Shown: positions 27,581 through 36,133, counted from the stretch's first letter. The stretch: 64,000 nt of DNA from Bacteroidota bacterium (GCA_016711505.1 JADJSV010000004.1:186001-250000), one strand, 5' to 3'. Made by a program: numbers and translations. The notes: generated by a model not told the origin, from the sequence alone.

Positions 27581-27614
27581 CGAAGGATGGAGTATAGGAT
27601 ATACTACGCCTTCG
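27581..27614 (+). promoter_or_regulatory. Hairpin in the leader of the TonB receptor gene
   Basis: Outer pairs CGAAGG/CCTTCG and inner pairs AGTATA/TATACT form an interrupted stem around a short loop; a second small hairpin with a CTTCG loop (GGACTTCGTCC) follows at about 27638-27648. Both lie in the 209-base spacer before the receptor gene. The structure could be an attenuator or the end of the two-component transcript; no U-tract typical of an intrinsic terminator follows, and it matches no riboswitch class I know. Confidence 0.4.
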
Positions 27615-27683
27615 GTTTTCATTATCCGTAAGACTGAATCAGGACTTCGTCCGGATTTCTTTCAAATCAAGTATTAATCATTA

Positions 27684-28022
27684 ATGGAATATATGAAGAA
27701 CAGGTGCGTATATGTTTTTATCTTTTTAATGATTGCTTTAGGATTCGAAAAAACTGTTTCAGCACAGGATTTTAAGTATAAAGAATATACTTTCAGTACA
27801 CCCGGTAGTGCATGTCACTTTGTTTATAGTTGTTATTCACAAACTAGCGATCATACAAATCTGAAAAGACCTTTTGTATTTGTACTTGGTAAACCAGGGC
27901 AAACTTCCTTAGAAGCATACAAGAGTGATAAACTAAATTCATTACCTGAGTTTAGTAATTACTTGTTTGTATACATGCTGAACAAAGGTGGTTCGGCCGG
28001 TAATAAATTACTTTTGTGTTAA
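27684..28022 (+). CDS. N-terminal piece of TonB-dependent receptor, ending at an in-frame TAA
   Basis: The first 112 residues start with a signal peptide (core VFIFLMIALGF, cleavage after VSAQ). The following region (FVFVLGKPGQTSLEAY, SNYLFVYMLNKGG) does not look like the usual carboxypeptidase-like extension and resembles the strand-turn start of an alpha/beta fold. The frame stops at TAA 28020-28022, but the same frame stays open for 894 codons beyond it, so this is the front of one large gene of about 1006 residues. The stop is a nonsense mutation, a sequence error or, less likely, a readthrough site. An intact receptor would be preceded by a structured leader and the LytTR pair. Confidence 0.7.
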   Translation: MEYMKNRCVYVFIFLMIALGFEKTVSAQDFKYKEYTFSTPGSACHFVYSCYSQTSDHTNLKRPFVFVLGKPGQTSLEAYKSDKLNSLPEFSNYLFVYMLNKGGSAGNKLLLC

Positions 28023-30704
28023 TGGACTGGTTTCTTATTAAGCTGGAATATCAGTTATGGGAACAAGAACATTTTCCTTTCTGTATATGATACTACATTA
28101 ACAGAAGCTGATATTATTAATGCTGGTGTTAAAAACACTTTTGGATCCATACAATTCATAAAACCGGAAATTCTGAATCTAACCAATGCAACAGAAGGGT
28201 TTAAAGAAACGGCATATGAAAATGACGATGCAGATGGAAATGAAAATCTGGGTACATTTTATTATGAAGAAGAAAAAAAGGAAGATGAGAAGGATGGTGC
28301 AGTACCTTATCTATCGAAGAAAACATATTTTGGTCCGCCACAATCTACCAACTATACACTCTCCGGAATCATAAAAGATAAATCAACAGGCGAAGGTCTT
28401 CCTTTTGCCAGCGTACAGGTTACCAGATCTCTTGTCAGGTCCTCTTCTAACGTGGATGGATATTTCACATTATCAAAAGTTCCGTCTGATACTTGTGTGC
28501 TTGTTGTATCGTATATCGGTTATAACAAAAGTGAAGTTTATCTGACTCCGGCTTTACCGAAATCAAATTTCATTATTGAACTTACTCCTTCTTCTAACCT
28601 TCTTAAAACGATTACTGTTACTTCAGTTAGAGAAGATGCCATGCTGCAAAAAAAAGAAGATGTAAGTGTAATTAAATTGACTCCCCGGCAAATTGAAAAA
28701 CTTCCTAATGTAGGCGAGAAGGATGTTATGAGATCTTTTCAGCTGATGCCCGGCGTAAGTGCATCGCAAGAATCTTCTTCCGGACTTTATGTAAGGGGAG
28801 GCACACCTGATCAGAATTTAGTTTTGTATGATGGATTTACAGTTTATCATGTGGATCATTTGTATGGCTATTTCAGTGCATTTAATTCGAACGTTGTGAA
28901 GGACATTCAACTTTACAAAGGCGGTTTTGAATCTCGTTTTGGTGGAAGACTTTCAAGTGTAACCGAAATAACAGGAAAGGACGGGAATCAGAAAAAATTT
29001 AATATTGGTGGAGATATTAGTTTGCTTAGTATAAATGCCTGGGCTGAAATACCGGTTGGTGATAAATTTTCTTCAATCATTGCTTATCGGAGATCATACA
29101 AAGGTCCGATCTATAATGCACTTTTTGATAAATACAGTAAGAGCTCAAGTACACAGACAACGCAACAAACCGGTCCCGGTGGCGGAAGGTATATGCAGGA
29201 TACAGAAGCTACTTCATACTTTCATGATCTGAATGGAAAATTCACTTACCGACCTTCTTTAAAGGACATTGTCACACTAAGTATCTTTAATGGAAATGAC
29301 AAACTTGATAACAGTATTGATAATTCGTCATCATCTCTACCGGGTGGTGGGGCTATAGGTGGCTTTAATTTTAGCTCGACCGATCTTACGAAATACGGCA
29401 ATGTTGGAAGTAGCTTGAAATGGTCGCGTAAATGGACAGACAAGTTTTATGGTAATACTTTGATAAGTTATTCGAATTTTTATAGCGATAGAGATCGTTC
29501 TATGGAAAGAACATCAACAGATGCAAGCGGAAATGAGTCAACAACTAAAAGCGGAGTATTTGAAAATAATAATTTAAAGGACTATAGTTTCAAATCTGAC
29601 TACCAATGGGATTTGTTCGATTTCAGTCAACTTCAATTCGGCGTATTTGGGACCAGTTTTGATATAAAATATACGTATGCTCAGAGCGATACAGCAACGC
29701 TTTTGGATAAAAGGAATAAAGCACTTTTATCCGGTGCCTATCTGCAAAGCAAATTCAGGTTTTTTAAAAACAAATTTGTAATTCTTCCGGGAATAAGAAT
29801 TAACAATTTTGAGACTACACAACAACAGTACTATGAACCAAGAGTTTCTGCAACTTACAATTTGTCAGATAGGTTATCAGTAAAAGGAAGTGCAGGTAAA
29901 TTCTATCAATTTGCTAATAGAGTAACGCGGGAAGATATTTTATCAGGAAGTAAAGAATTCTGGCTTCTGGCTGATGGAAACTCTTTTACGGTGAGTTCTT
30001 CGATTCACAATATCGTTGGCTTATCCTATGAGACTACAGATTATCTGTTAAGTGTGGAAGGTTATTATAAACGTATAAGCAACCTCACAGAATACTCCCT
30101 TCGTTTTAATCCCAGTCCAACCGGGACTACATTTAACGAGAATTTTTTCACGGGTAACGGTTATGCAAAAGGTGTTGAATTTCTTTTACAGAAGAAAACA
30201 GGAAAGTTCAATGGATGGGTCAGCTATACTCTGGGTGAAGCGAAAAATCATTTTGATATTTATTCTGATGGATATTATTCCGCCAACCAGGATGTAACTC
30301 ACGAATTCAAATCGGTTTTTCTCTACAACTGGAAGCGTTGGGATTTTTCAGCGACATGGGTCTTTGCAACAGGTCGTCCGTATACCGCTCCATCAGGTGC
30401 GTATAGCGTGACTTTGCTGGATGGAAATACTCAGGACTATTTTACGGTAACAACTAAAAACGGTTTAAGGCTTCCTGATTACCATCGAGCAGATATATCT
30501 GCCAACTATAAATTGCTGAAGGGATCTAAAGCTGATAAGAAGAGAAGAGAATTCGGATACATTGGATTTTCCATTTTCAATTTGTACAACAGAACAAACG
30601 TTTGGTACAAAACATATTCAATTGAGGAAGGGTCAGTCATCGAAACAAATGTGAATTATTCCGGCCTTACACCGAACATAACATTATCATTAAAACTCAG
30701 GTAA
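28023..30704 (+). CDS. TonB-dependent receptor, main part (continues after the in-frame TAA)
   Basis: This frame is continuous with 27684-28022 except for one TAA. In order: the rest of an N-terminal exported domain, an acidic Glu/Lys linker near 28240-28300, a carboxypeptidase-regulatory-like domain (TLSGIIKDKSTGEG...PFASV), a TonB plug (LPNVGEKDVMRSFQLMPGV, LYVRGGTPDQNLVLYDG) and a beta barrel to the C-terminus (TLSLKLR). A GTG at 28452 is the first strong in-frame start candidate, but it falls inside the regulatory-like domain and would give no signal peptide. A DUF4249 lipoprotein follows after one base, the usual partner of this receptor type. The substrate is unknown. Confidence 0.85.
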   Translation, partial: WTGFLLSWNISYGNKNIFLSVYDTTLTEADIINAGVKNTFGSIQFIKPEILNLTNATEGFKETAYENDDADGNENLGTFYYEEEKKEDEKDGAVPYLSKKTYFGPPQSTNYTLSGIIKDKSTGEGLPFASVQVTRSLVRSSSNVDGYFTLSKVPSDTCVLVVSYIGYNKSEVYLTPALPKSNFIIELTPSSNLLKTITVTSVREDAMLQKKEDVSVIKLTPRQIEKLPNVGEKDVMRSFQLMPGVSASQESSSGLYVRGGTPDQNLVLYDGFTVYHVDHLYGYFSAFNSNVVKDIQLYKGGFESRFGGRLSSVTEITGKDGNQKKFNIGGDISLLSINAWAEIPVGDKFSSIIAYRRSYKGPIYNALFDKYSKSSSTQTTQQTGPGGGRYMQDTEATSYFHDLNGKFTYRPSLKDIVTLSIFNGNDKLDNSIDNSSSSLPGGGAIGGFNFSSTDLTKYGNVGSSLKWSRKWTDKFYGNTLISYSNFYSDRDRSMERTSTDASGNESTTKSGVFENNNLKDYSFKSDYQWDLFDFSQLQFGVFGTSFDIKYTYAQSDTATLLDKRNKALLSGAYLQSKFRFFKNKFVILPGIRINNFETTQQQYYEPRVSATYNLSDRLSVKGSAGKFYQFANRVTREDILSGSKEFWLLADGNSFTVSSSIHNIVGLSYETTDYLLSVEGYYKRISNLTEYSLRFNPSPTGTTFNENFFTGNGYAKGVEFLLQKKTGKFNGWVSYTLGEAKNHFDIYSDGYYSANQDVTHEFKSVFLYNWKRWDFSATWVFATGRPYTAPSGAYSVTLLDGNTQDYFTVTTKNGLRLPDYHRADISANYKLLKGSKADKKRREFGYIGFSIFNLYNRTNVWYKTYSIEEGSVIETNVNYSGLTPNITLSLKLR

Positions 30705-30705
30705 A

Positions 30706-31509
30706 ATGCTTTATAGAAAATTATTATTGCTTATTATTTTATTTGCGTTCTTTTCATGTAAGAAAGATGAGGTTGCTGAATTTACAGATACACCGATCAT
30801 CGAAACATATTTGCAACCGGGAAATTATCTGAGTGTAAAAATTTCCAGACAGATTCCTTTTTCATCTGATGTAGAATATTCATCCGATGATTTAAATAAT
30901 TTGTCTATGAAAATCACATTTAATAACACCGATCACTTTCTCCTGCCTGTCGGTAATGGCGAATACGTAGACAGTTCTTATCTCGTTACCGAAGGTGACA
31001 ATTACAATCTGTCGTTTGTGTACAATGCAAAAGATGTTTCAGCATTTACCTATGTTCCATCCAAGCCTGCAAATGCGTCACAATCTGTAACAGCTATTTA
31101 TCTGGAAAGAACCGATTCAACATCGTTCCCATCTTTCGGAAGCATGCCCGATCCGGTAGAGATCACCTGGGATAATCCCGATGCATCATACTATTTGATC
31201 CTTGTAGAAAATGTGGAATCAACCCTTGATCCCATCCGTGACTTTGGCGATGTAACACCTCCTTCAAACATTTTCCGCAAGCAACCCACCAATTCATCAT
31301 CTGACGAAATCCGCACAATGGAATTCCAATACTTCGGCCGGCATCGAATCATCATCTATCATGTACTGCCTGATTACGCATCGCTCTATGATCAGAGTAG
31401 TACGAGCTCACAGAATCTGACTAATCCATCGACGAGTATTCAAAATGGATATGGGATATTTACAGGGCTGAATTCGGATACTTTGTGGTTGGATGTGAAT
31501 GAGCAGTAG
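30706..31509 (+). CDS. DUF4249 lipoprotein, partner of the TonB receptor
   Basis: A 267-residue lipoprotein with a short signal peptide and a lipobox ending in FFSCKK (Cys18). The sequence has the DUF4249 pattern: an N-terminal strand IIETYLQPGNYLSV, a middle GEYVDSSYLVTEGDNYNL and a later VEITWDNPDASYYLILVE. DUF4249 proteins are nearly always encoded right after a TonB-dependent receptor in Bacteroidota, as here (gap of one base), and probably form the surface-exposed lid of the transporter. Transcription presumably comes from the receptor promoter. Confidence 0.88.
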   Translation: MLYRKLLLLIILFAFFSCKKDEVAEFTDTPIIETYLQPGNYLSVKISRQIPFSSDVEYSSDDLNNLSMKITFNNTDHFLLPVGNGEYVDSSYLVTEGDNYNLSFVYNAKDVSAFTYVPSKPANASQSVTAIYLERTDSTSFPSFGSMPDPVEITWDNPDASYYLILVENVESTLDPIRDFGDVTPPSNIFRKQPTNSSSDEIRTMEFQYFGRHRIIIYHVLPDYASLYDQSSTSSQNLTNPSTSIQNGYGIFTGLNSDTLWLDVNEQ

Positions 31510-31659
31510 AGGATGTTTAAATGTATTCTGAAAAAAATTCTAAAATTCTTCAAGCATGCTATTCATTTTTAATACCATATTATGTTTTTCAAGAAAACTT
31601 CTTCTGAAAGATGCGGCTTCAACCTAACTAGAAGGTAAATGCTGCAAAGAAATTTATAG

Positions 31660-31806
31660 GTGATCGTCGAATTTAAAGAGTGGTTTTATTCCTCCACTTT
31701 TACGGATTGGGTGGAAGTAGAAGGCGAATTGACTTTAACAGGATATTCGCCTCCGCCGGAATTGGTCAATATTTTGGCAAATAAAATTGATATTTTGTTG
31801 GAATAA
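31660..31806 (+). pseudogene. Small open frame, probable gene remnant
   Basis: A 48-codon frame from GTG 31660 (VIVEFKEWFYSST..., ending ANKIDILLE). Codon use and amino-acid composition look like real protein, but there is no upstream start and a stop lies directly before the GTG, so it is probably the 3' end of a decayed gene. The rest of 31510-31659 has no gene. It belongs to the AT-rich accessory pocket. Confidence 0.35.
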
Positions 31807-31832
31807 TATTTAACTTTCCAAACTTCCAAAAC

Positions 31833-32105
31833 ATGAAAAATATTATACTCTTCGAATCTGATCACACCCTAATTCTGGACTTTTGTAGACTGGAAAGTGA
31901 GGAAGACTTTGAAAAAATTATTGAAATACTAATTAAGAGATACAGGGTTAAAAGCATGGGTAGGTCAGAAAGTCCGTGGAGCAAAATGTGGGAGTTCATA
32001 TACTCTAATGCTACATTGTTTTTGATTAATGACAATTATGGTAACAGAATCTCTGGTAAAACCGAAGAAGGAAAAAAAATTTTGAAAGAAATATTTGATA
32101 GTTAG
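31833..32105 (+). CDS. Hypothetical small acidic protein
   Basis: A 90-residue soluble protein (MKNIILFESDHTLILDF..., ending KKILKEIFDS) that I do not recognise. It is rich in Glu, Lys and Ile, lacks a signal peptide and has a central SPWSKMWEFIYSN. It lies 27 bases after the remnant at 31660 and before an Imm11-like pseudogene. Size, solubility and company are typical of immunity proteins of contact-dependent toxins, but that is inference only. Confidence 0.5.
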   Translation: MKNIILFESDHTLILDFCRLESEEDFEKIIEILIKRYRVKSMGRSESPWSKMWEFIYSNATLFLINDNYGNRISGKTEEGKKILKEIFDS

Positions 32106-32213
32106 GAAATTCCGGGTTAAGTGGGATTAGGACAATTCAAACTTCACAAGAATTATTCAAAAAAGTTAAATCAAGTTCCTGTCTCCAATAAATTACATAT
32201 TAAAGCGCAATTA

Positions 32214-32772
32214 ATGAATTACTATCGATTAATTGATGAACTTTATATACCATCACGAGGATGGTTTTAGGTTCTGTAAATTTTGACAAAGAATTTGATT
32301 TTTAGGAAATATGTGTCTACCGGAGATGTCGAAATTCCAAAAAGGGTTAATTATAAACATTCGTGAAAAAGGGATTCCACTTAATTTTTACAATGGCTGA
32401 CTTCGAACTATTGATAGTTGATGAGAAAACTTTGCAATTATTTAAAAAGGATGAAGTTATGTCTATTCCTGTTAGAATTGAAGGAAAGGAAAACAATTTA
32501 CAATACTATATTTTGGTTATAAAGATGCTTTAGACTGTGTTGACGAAGAAAAATCTGTTTTTGATAAATGGCAAATTGGAAGTTCAATCCGTCCTGACAA
32601 AGAAGGTCAATTCAAATTTATTTCGAAACTTGTGATAAACAGAGCCTCTGTTATAGGGAAGGAACTATTCAGGGTAAAAGGGTTTAATGTAATTATTGTG
32701 ATTAATGAAGAATTAAAAAATAAATTTGAAACGAATAAAATAACTGGAATAAGTTTTATAAAGCTGGAATAA
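32214..32772 (+). pseudogene. Imm11-like (DUF1629) immunity protein, multiply frameshifted
   Basis: Reading across frames gives a coherent protein of about 187 residues: MNYYRLIDELYIPSRGWF, then KYVSTGDVEIPKR, then GIPLNFYNG and DFELLIVDEKTLQLF, then DALDCVDEEKSVFDKW, RPDKEGQFKFISKLV, FRVKGFNVIIVINEELK and a final ITGISFIKLE. This order of motifs fits the Imm11/DUF1629 family of toxin-immunity proteins. Frame changes are needed near 32264, 32300, 32362, 32396 and 32511, nearly all solved by adding one base, often T in a T-run. No cognate toxin is intact nearby. Family assignment is by pattern and should be tested. Confidence 0.55.
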
Positions 32773-32816
32773 ACGATGAGTATTGATATTTCGATACATT
32801 AGCACAAAGAGATATC

Positions 32817-33083
32817 ATGGGATATTCAAATAAAATAAAGTTTATTGACAAAAAATTTAATAGATTAATTTTAAGATATAAATTACTGTGTCTTTTATGG
32901 TCAATCACTTGTCTTTCCACTGGTATTGCCTTTGTTTATGCTAATTTACATGGAGTGTACCATGGACGATTTTGATATTTTTTGAAAACTAATTCTATGG
33001 GAGTGTCGATATGTGGAATATTAGTTTCTACTTTACTATCAGCAAATACCTTTATGTACAGAAGAAAATTAAGTAATACCTGA
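32817..33083 (+). pseudogene. Two-helix membrane protein interrupted by in-frame TGA
   Basis: From ATG 32817 a 52-residue frame (MGYSNKIKFIDKKFN..., one hydrophobic helix LLCLLWSITCLSTGIAFVYA) stops at TGA 32973-32975. The same frame continues for 35 more codons with a second hydrophobic helix (VSICGILVSTLLSAN) and a basic end to TGA 33081. The parts together make a plausible two-helix protein of about 88 residues in which the internal TGA takes the place of one residue. Family unknown. Confidence 0.4.
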
Positions 33084-33141
33084 AAATAAAGTTCAGGGAA
33101 TAACTTGTAATTTTTGATAAAGAAAGAATCTATAAATTGTT

Positions 33142-33685
33142 ATGAAAAAGAAACTAGTATTTAGTTGTATTTTAGTTTTACTTCTGATATCATGCAAAAA
33201 CGAATGTAAGATATCAGAGAGTATCCAAACTTACCCTGAAATAAGGTTTCAGATTCATGATGGAAGCGCTAAACTCGGAATGTCGATATCAGATCTTTTA
33301 CATGTTTGTAAGTTTTGCTCTGAAGAGGAATCAATTCCAATCAGGTGTCTTAACTATAAAATTTATGAAAATGCAGGAATGTCAAGATTCAAAATCAAGT
33401 TCTACATTACGAAGAAAATTATTACTTTTTAGATGGAATCTTATTTTCTTACAAAATCCAATATTTGGATAGCTTATTTTTAAATGAGACAAAAGCTGAT
33501 ATTAACAAGTTCCATTTCAAAGTACGTCTGAAATTTATTTAGGCGCTACTGCGGACAAATTTCAAATTCAAGACACAATACTTAAAATCAATAAGAATGT
33601 TTTTTATAGACTAAATATAGGATATAAATTTGCTAAAGAAGTTGAAGAGATATATAAATACAGTAATCTAACTTATCCTTTTTAA
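33142..33685 (+). pseudogene. Lipoprotein of about 180 residues, twice frameshifted
   Basis: The frame begins with a lipoprotein signal (MKKKLVFSCILVLLLISC, Cys18). The first 78 or so residues are in frame 33142; homogeneous protein-like sequence then moves to another frame near 33380 (NQVLHYEENYYFLDG...) and again near 33518 (TSEIYLGATADKFQIQD), ending at TAA 33685 after NLTYPF. Each switch is solved by a single base. I do not recognise the family. It sits among other decayed accessory genes. Confidence 0.5.
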
Positions 33686-33809
33686 AATAATCGTTATTTT
33701 GTTTGCCAGTACAACTTTTAAACTATCCGTTCATTCTTTCAATTACCTGAATAAGAAAAAGGAGGGAGACGGATAAAGAAGATCTATATCAATATTAAAG
33801 CACAAACAA

Positions 33810-34256
33810 ATGAATCAACATATTAAGGAGATAGTTTCAGTATTGAAAACTTTTTCTATTCCATTTAAAATTTTAGAGAATGATGAGTCACTTTTATTTT
33901 TTAATACGATAATAAATGAGTATGCTAGGAAAGAGGTTTATAAATATCCTTTATGGGAAAACCTGTCTAATTGGTGCGGCGTTGATTATCGATATTCTTG
34001 GGAATGGTTCAATCAAATTATTGAAACTAATGATTTAATATTGTTTTTTGAACCGGAAGACGACAAAAACTTTATTTTAATAGACAATGCAGTTGATTTA
34101 ATTAAATTAATAAATAATTCTTATCGATTTACATTTTATATTTCAAATATAGAAGCTGAATTTCTTTATTGCTATAATGACCACGATAATTTATTAGCTT
34201 CTGGAAAAGCCATAAAATGGCTATCTAGTTATGATTTTATTATTAAAATGGAATAA
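33810..34256 (+). CDS. Hypothetical soluble protein, immunity-like
   Basis: A 148-residue intact soluble protein, rich in Trp, Asn, Ile and acidic residues. It contains YKYPLWENLSNW and a segment of alternating strands ending FTFYISNIEAEFLYCYNDHD, reminiscent of the DUF6756 and SMI1/KNR4-like small immunity proteins in which a strand is followed by a His/Asp-rich turn. No signal peptide. It is the only clearly intact plus-strand gene between the Imm11-like pseudogene and the minus-strand pair at 34.4-35.2 kb. Function is unproven. Confidence 0.6.
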   Translation: MNQHIKEIVSVLKTFSIPFKILENDESLLFFNTIINEYARKEVYKYPLWENLSNWCGVDYRYSWEWFNQIIETNDLILFFEPEDDKNFILIDNAVDLIKLINNSYRFTFYISNIEAEFLYCYNDHDNLLASGKAIKWLSSYDFIIKME

Positions 34257-34419
34257 CTCTTTTTCAAACAAATCATAATTCAAACATTTGAATAGTCAAT
34301 TATCCCTGAATACTTCTATATAAAGAAAAAAAGAAAGTAATGACCCTTAAAAAGAAAAATGAAATGAGACAAAATAGTTTGATGGAAACTTTTAAGAGCT
34401 GACAAAAGAAATATAATTA

Positions 34420-34755
34420 CTACCAACTTAATTGATCAAATCCTAGCCAATCTCTGATTTTTTTTTGAATCTCCCGATTCTTTGGACTACCAGACTCCTC
34501 AATTTTTTCAAATAGTTGAATAAAAATAACTTCTTCTGATAACTCTTTTACAAGGAATGCCTCCTTAAATGATAAAATTTTATCTTTACTAATTATTTTA
34601 TAAAATGAAGGGCCAAACCACATTTTAAATGCTGGCATAACCCAAGTAGAGTTCACTAAAGACGATCTACCCGGATTATTCGAAATATCGATTTTCCTTT
34701 GTCCGTATTTATCTATTATAAAATGTCTTGGTTCAGCGTTAAACAAACCTCTCAT
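34420..34755 (-). CDS. Hypothetical protein, possibly the C-terminal half of a split gene
   Basis: A 111-residue frame (MRGLFNAEPRHFIID..., ending WLGFDQLSW). Its ATG overlaps the stop of the upstream minus-strand frame in ATGA, so it is either the second gene of a coupled pair or the rear half of one protein of about 245 residues broken by a missing base: one extra T would change the junction from Phe-Lys-stop to Phe-Gln-Met-Arg-Gly. The middle segment NPGRSSLVNSTWVMPAFKMWFG is distinctive. I do not recognise the family. It flanks the tRNA-Arg and belongs to the accessory pocket. Confidence 0.55.
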   Translation of the reverse strand: MRGLFNAEPRHFIIDKYGQRKIDISNNPGRSSLVNSTWVMPAFKMWFGPSFYKIISKDKILSFKEAFLVKELSEEVIFIQLFEKIEESGSPKNREIQKKIRDWLGFDQLSW

Positions 34756-35156
34756 TTGAAGTATGCTTTCAAATTGTTCTGATTGAGAATATCTGTAGTC
34801 CTCATCAAAATAAAACGCAGATACAAAGATGGGTGAAAAATAAAACTTTCTATCTTGTTAATATCATTTTCTAATAAATCATAGTTTTCTACAATTTGTA
34901 TTGATCTGTGAGAAATCTGAACTCCACCTGTATTCATAATGCTACACAAATCAAAATTCTTATTGCTTAAAATTATATCATCATTTGAAGACGCCTTTTC
35001 AATTTGTTTTTTATGCTTAGTTTCATTCCAATTTAAACATTTTGAAGATTTAATAAAAAAAAGCGGGTCGAATTCGACGAAATCATTATAAAATTTAATG
35101 AAATCGCTTCCATTTAAGCTACCACTTTTAAAACATATTTGTAATCCTGCTTTCAT
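34752..35156 (-). CDS. Hypothetical protein, possibly the N-terminal half of a split gene
   Basis: A 134-residue soluble frame (MKAGLQICFKSGSLNG..., ending NNLKAYFK), intact from ATG to stop, with no signal peptide or known motif. It overlaps the next frame by 4 bases. Its amphipathic C-terminal helix (SLYLRFILMRTTDILN) runs naturally into the start of the downstream frame, favouring a single original gene. It is about 140 bases from the tRNA-Arg 3' end. An immunity-type role is only suggested by the neighbourhood. Confidence 0.55.
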   Translation of the reverse strand: MKAGLQICFKSGSLNGSDFIKFYNDFVEFDPLFFIKSSKCLNWNETKHKKQIEKASSNDDIILSNKNFDLCSIMNTGGVQISHRSIQIVENYDLLENDINKIESFIFHPSLYLRFILMRTTDILNQNNLKAYFK

Positions 35157-35297
35157 AAAATTTTACTTAATTTCAAATATATCAACTATAACTTTATGCT
35201 TAAATTAAGTTTGATTTGGATTGGGGTATGTATGCACATTGTATGCACGTTAAAAATTGGCATGTTCTGAAAATAGTATAACTTATTGAAAATTAAG

Positions 35298-35371
35298 TGA
35301 TCCCGACGAGGATCGAACTCATAACCTACTGCTTAGAAGGCAGTTGCTCTATCCAATTGAGCTACGGAATC
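35298..35371 (-). tRNA. tRNA-Arg (anticodon UCU)
   Basis: On the minus strand the acceptor arm GATTCCG pairs with CGGGATC, the anticodon loop reads CTTCTAA (UCU) and the T-loop is GTTCGATC. CCA is not encoded. The accessory pocket at 31.5-35.2 kb borders its 3' end, a common integration target. Confidence 0.93.
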
Positions 35372-35473
35372 AGAAGAAGTTGAAAGTGTGAGTGTGGAGT
35401 TGGAGTGTGTTGGCGAGCTTTCAACGAAATGCTAAAACATATACAGACTCTCACTCTGGTCACTCTGAATAAG

Positions 35474-35548
35474 TCGGGGTGGCAGGATTCGAACCTGCGA
35501 CCTCATAGTCCCAAACCATGCGCGATAACCGGACTACGCTACACCCCG
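35474..35548 (-). tRNA. tRNA-Pro (anticodon UGG)
   Basis: The minus strand folds as a cloverleaf with acceptor CGGGGTG/CACCCCG, anticodon loop TTTGGGA (UGG) and T-loop GGTTCGAATCC. It is the middle tRNA of a three-gene cluster. Confidence 0.94.
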
Positions 35549-35587
35549 AAACTAATTTTTACTGCTTGCAACATTTGAACTGAAGCG

Positions 35588-35673
35588 CGGTGAGGAGGGA
35601 TTCGAACCCTCAGTACCGTTTCCAGTACGACAGTTTAGCAAACTGTTCCTTTCGGCCACTCAGGCACCTCACC
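35588..35673 (-). tRNA. tRNA-Ser (anticodon GCU)
   Basis: An 86-base class II tRNA on the minus strand: acceptor GGTGAGG/CCTCACC, anticodon stem-loop CAGTTTGCTAAACTG (GCU), long variable arm GTACTGGAAACGGTAC and T-loop GGTTCGAATCC. It is the first tRNA transcribed in the cluster. Confidence 0.94.
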
Positions 35674-35847
35674 GTAATGCAAGGGCGGCAAAGATAGAAT
35701 ATTGTCCTTTTTCTGCAAATAAAAAGAACTTATTTAAGTGCGTTTGTTTCAGTTATATACGAATATTTTAATTTGTTTCCTTTTAGTATGGGCCTCCTAA
35801 AACGCCGTTTTTGTCTTTTTACTTGAGGGAAAGTTTATGGATTAATA

Positions 35848-35976
35848 TTCCCGCAGATTGCGCAGATTGCGCAGAAAATCCGCAGAGATCTCTGCGAGAT
35901 CGAAAATAGATATCGGAACGACTTCATAAAAAAAATTCTGCGGCTATTCTGCGTATTCTGCGCAACTCTGCGGGAA
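35848..35976. repeat. CGCAGA-word inverted repeat
   Basis: The left arm has repeated GCGCAGATT/CCGCAGA words after TTCCCGCAG, and the right arm has the complement (TTCTGCG x3, CTCTGCGGGAA), with an inner CGCAGAGATCTCTGCG palindrome. It lies in the 690-base gene-free stretch between tRNA-Ser and the M23 pseudogene (35674-36365), which otherwise holds two further repeats and no gene. Confidence 0.8.
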
Positions 35977-36058
35977 ATAAAATCCCGTTGCAATACTTTC
36001 AACCTCTAAATCAACTAGAATCTCGAATTACAAATGAACTAATGATATTACGTAATCA

Positions 36059-36133
36059 TGTGCGACCTCTTCGAGGTCGGGTGCCGTGGGGGATATTGTT
36101 TTCTACAAATGTGCGACCCCTTCAGGGTCGGCA
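36059..36133. repeat. Two TGTGCGACC-type palindromes
   Basis: Two copies of a short palindrome, TGTGCGACC followed by CTTCGAGGTCG or CCTTCAGGGTCGG, at 36059-36082 and 36110-36132, separated by AT-rich sequence. The second copy has compensating changes that keep the stem paired, which suggests the folded form matters. Confidence 0.75.

Noticed and set aside
28020..28022. Recoding of TAA as a sense codon across the organism
   Set aside because: TAA ends many intact genes in the window (for example at 965, 2068 and 30704), so the internal TAAs are local events.
28186..28374. 62-codon frame rich in Lys and Met
   Set aside because: Out of frame with the receptor and made of its acidic linker codons.
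35221..35260. Short direct repeat GTATGCAC near tRNA-Arg as an attachment site
   Set aside because: Two copies 13 bases apart only, no copy at the far side of the accessory pocket and no integrase.
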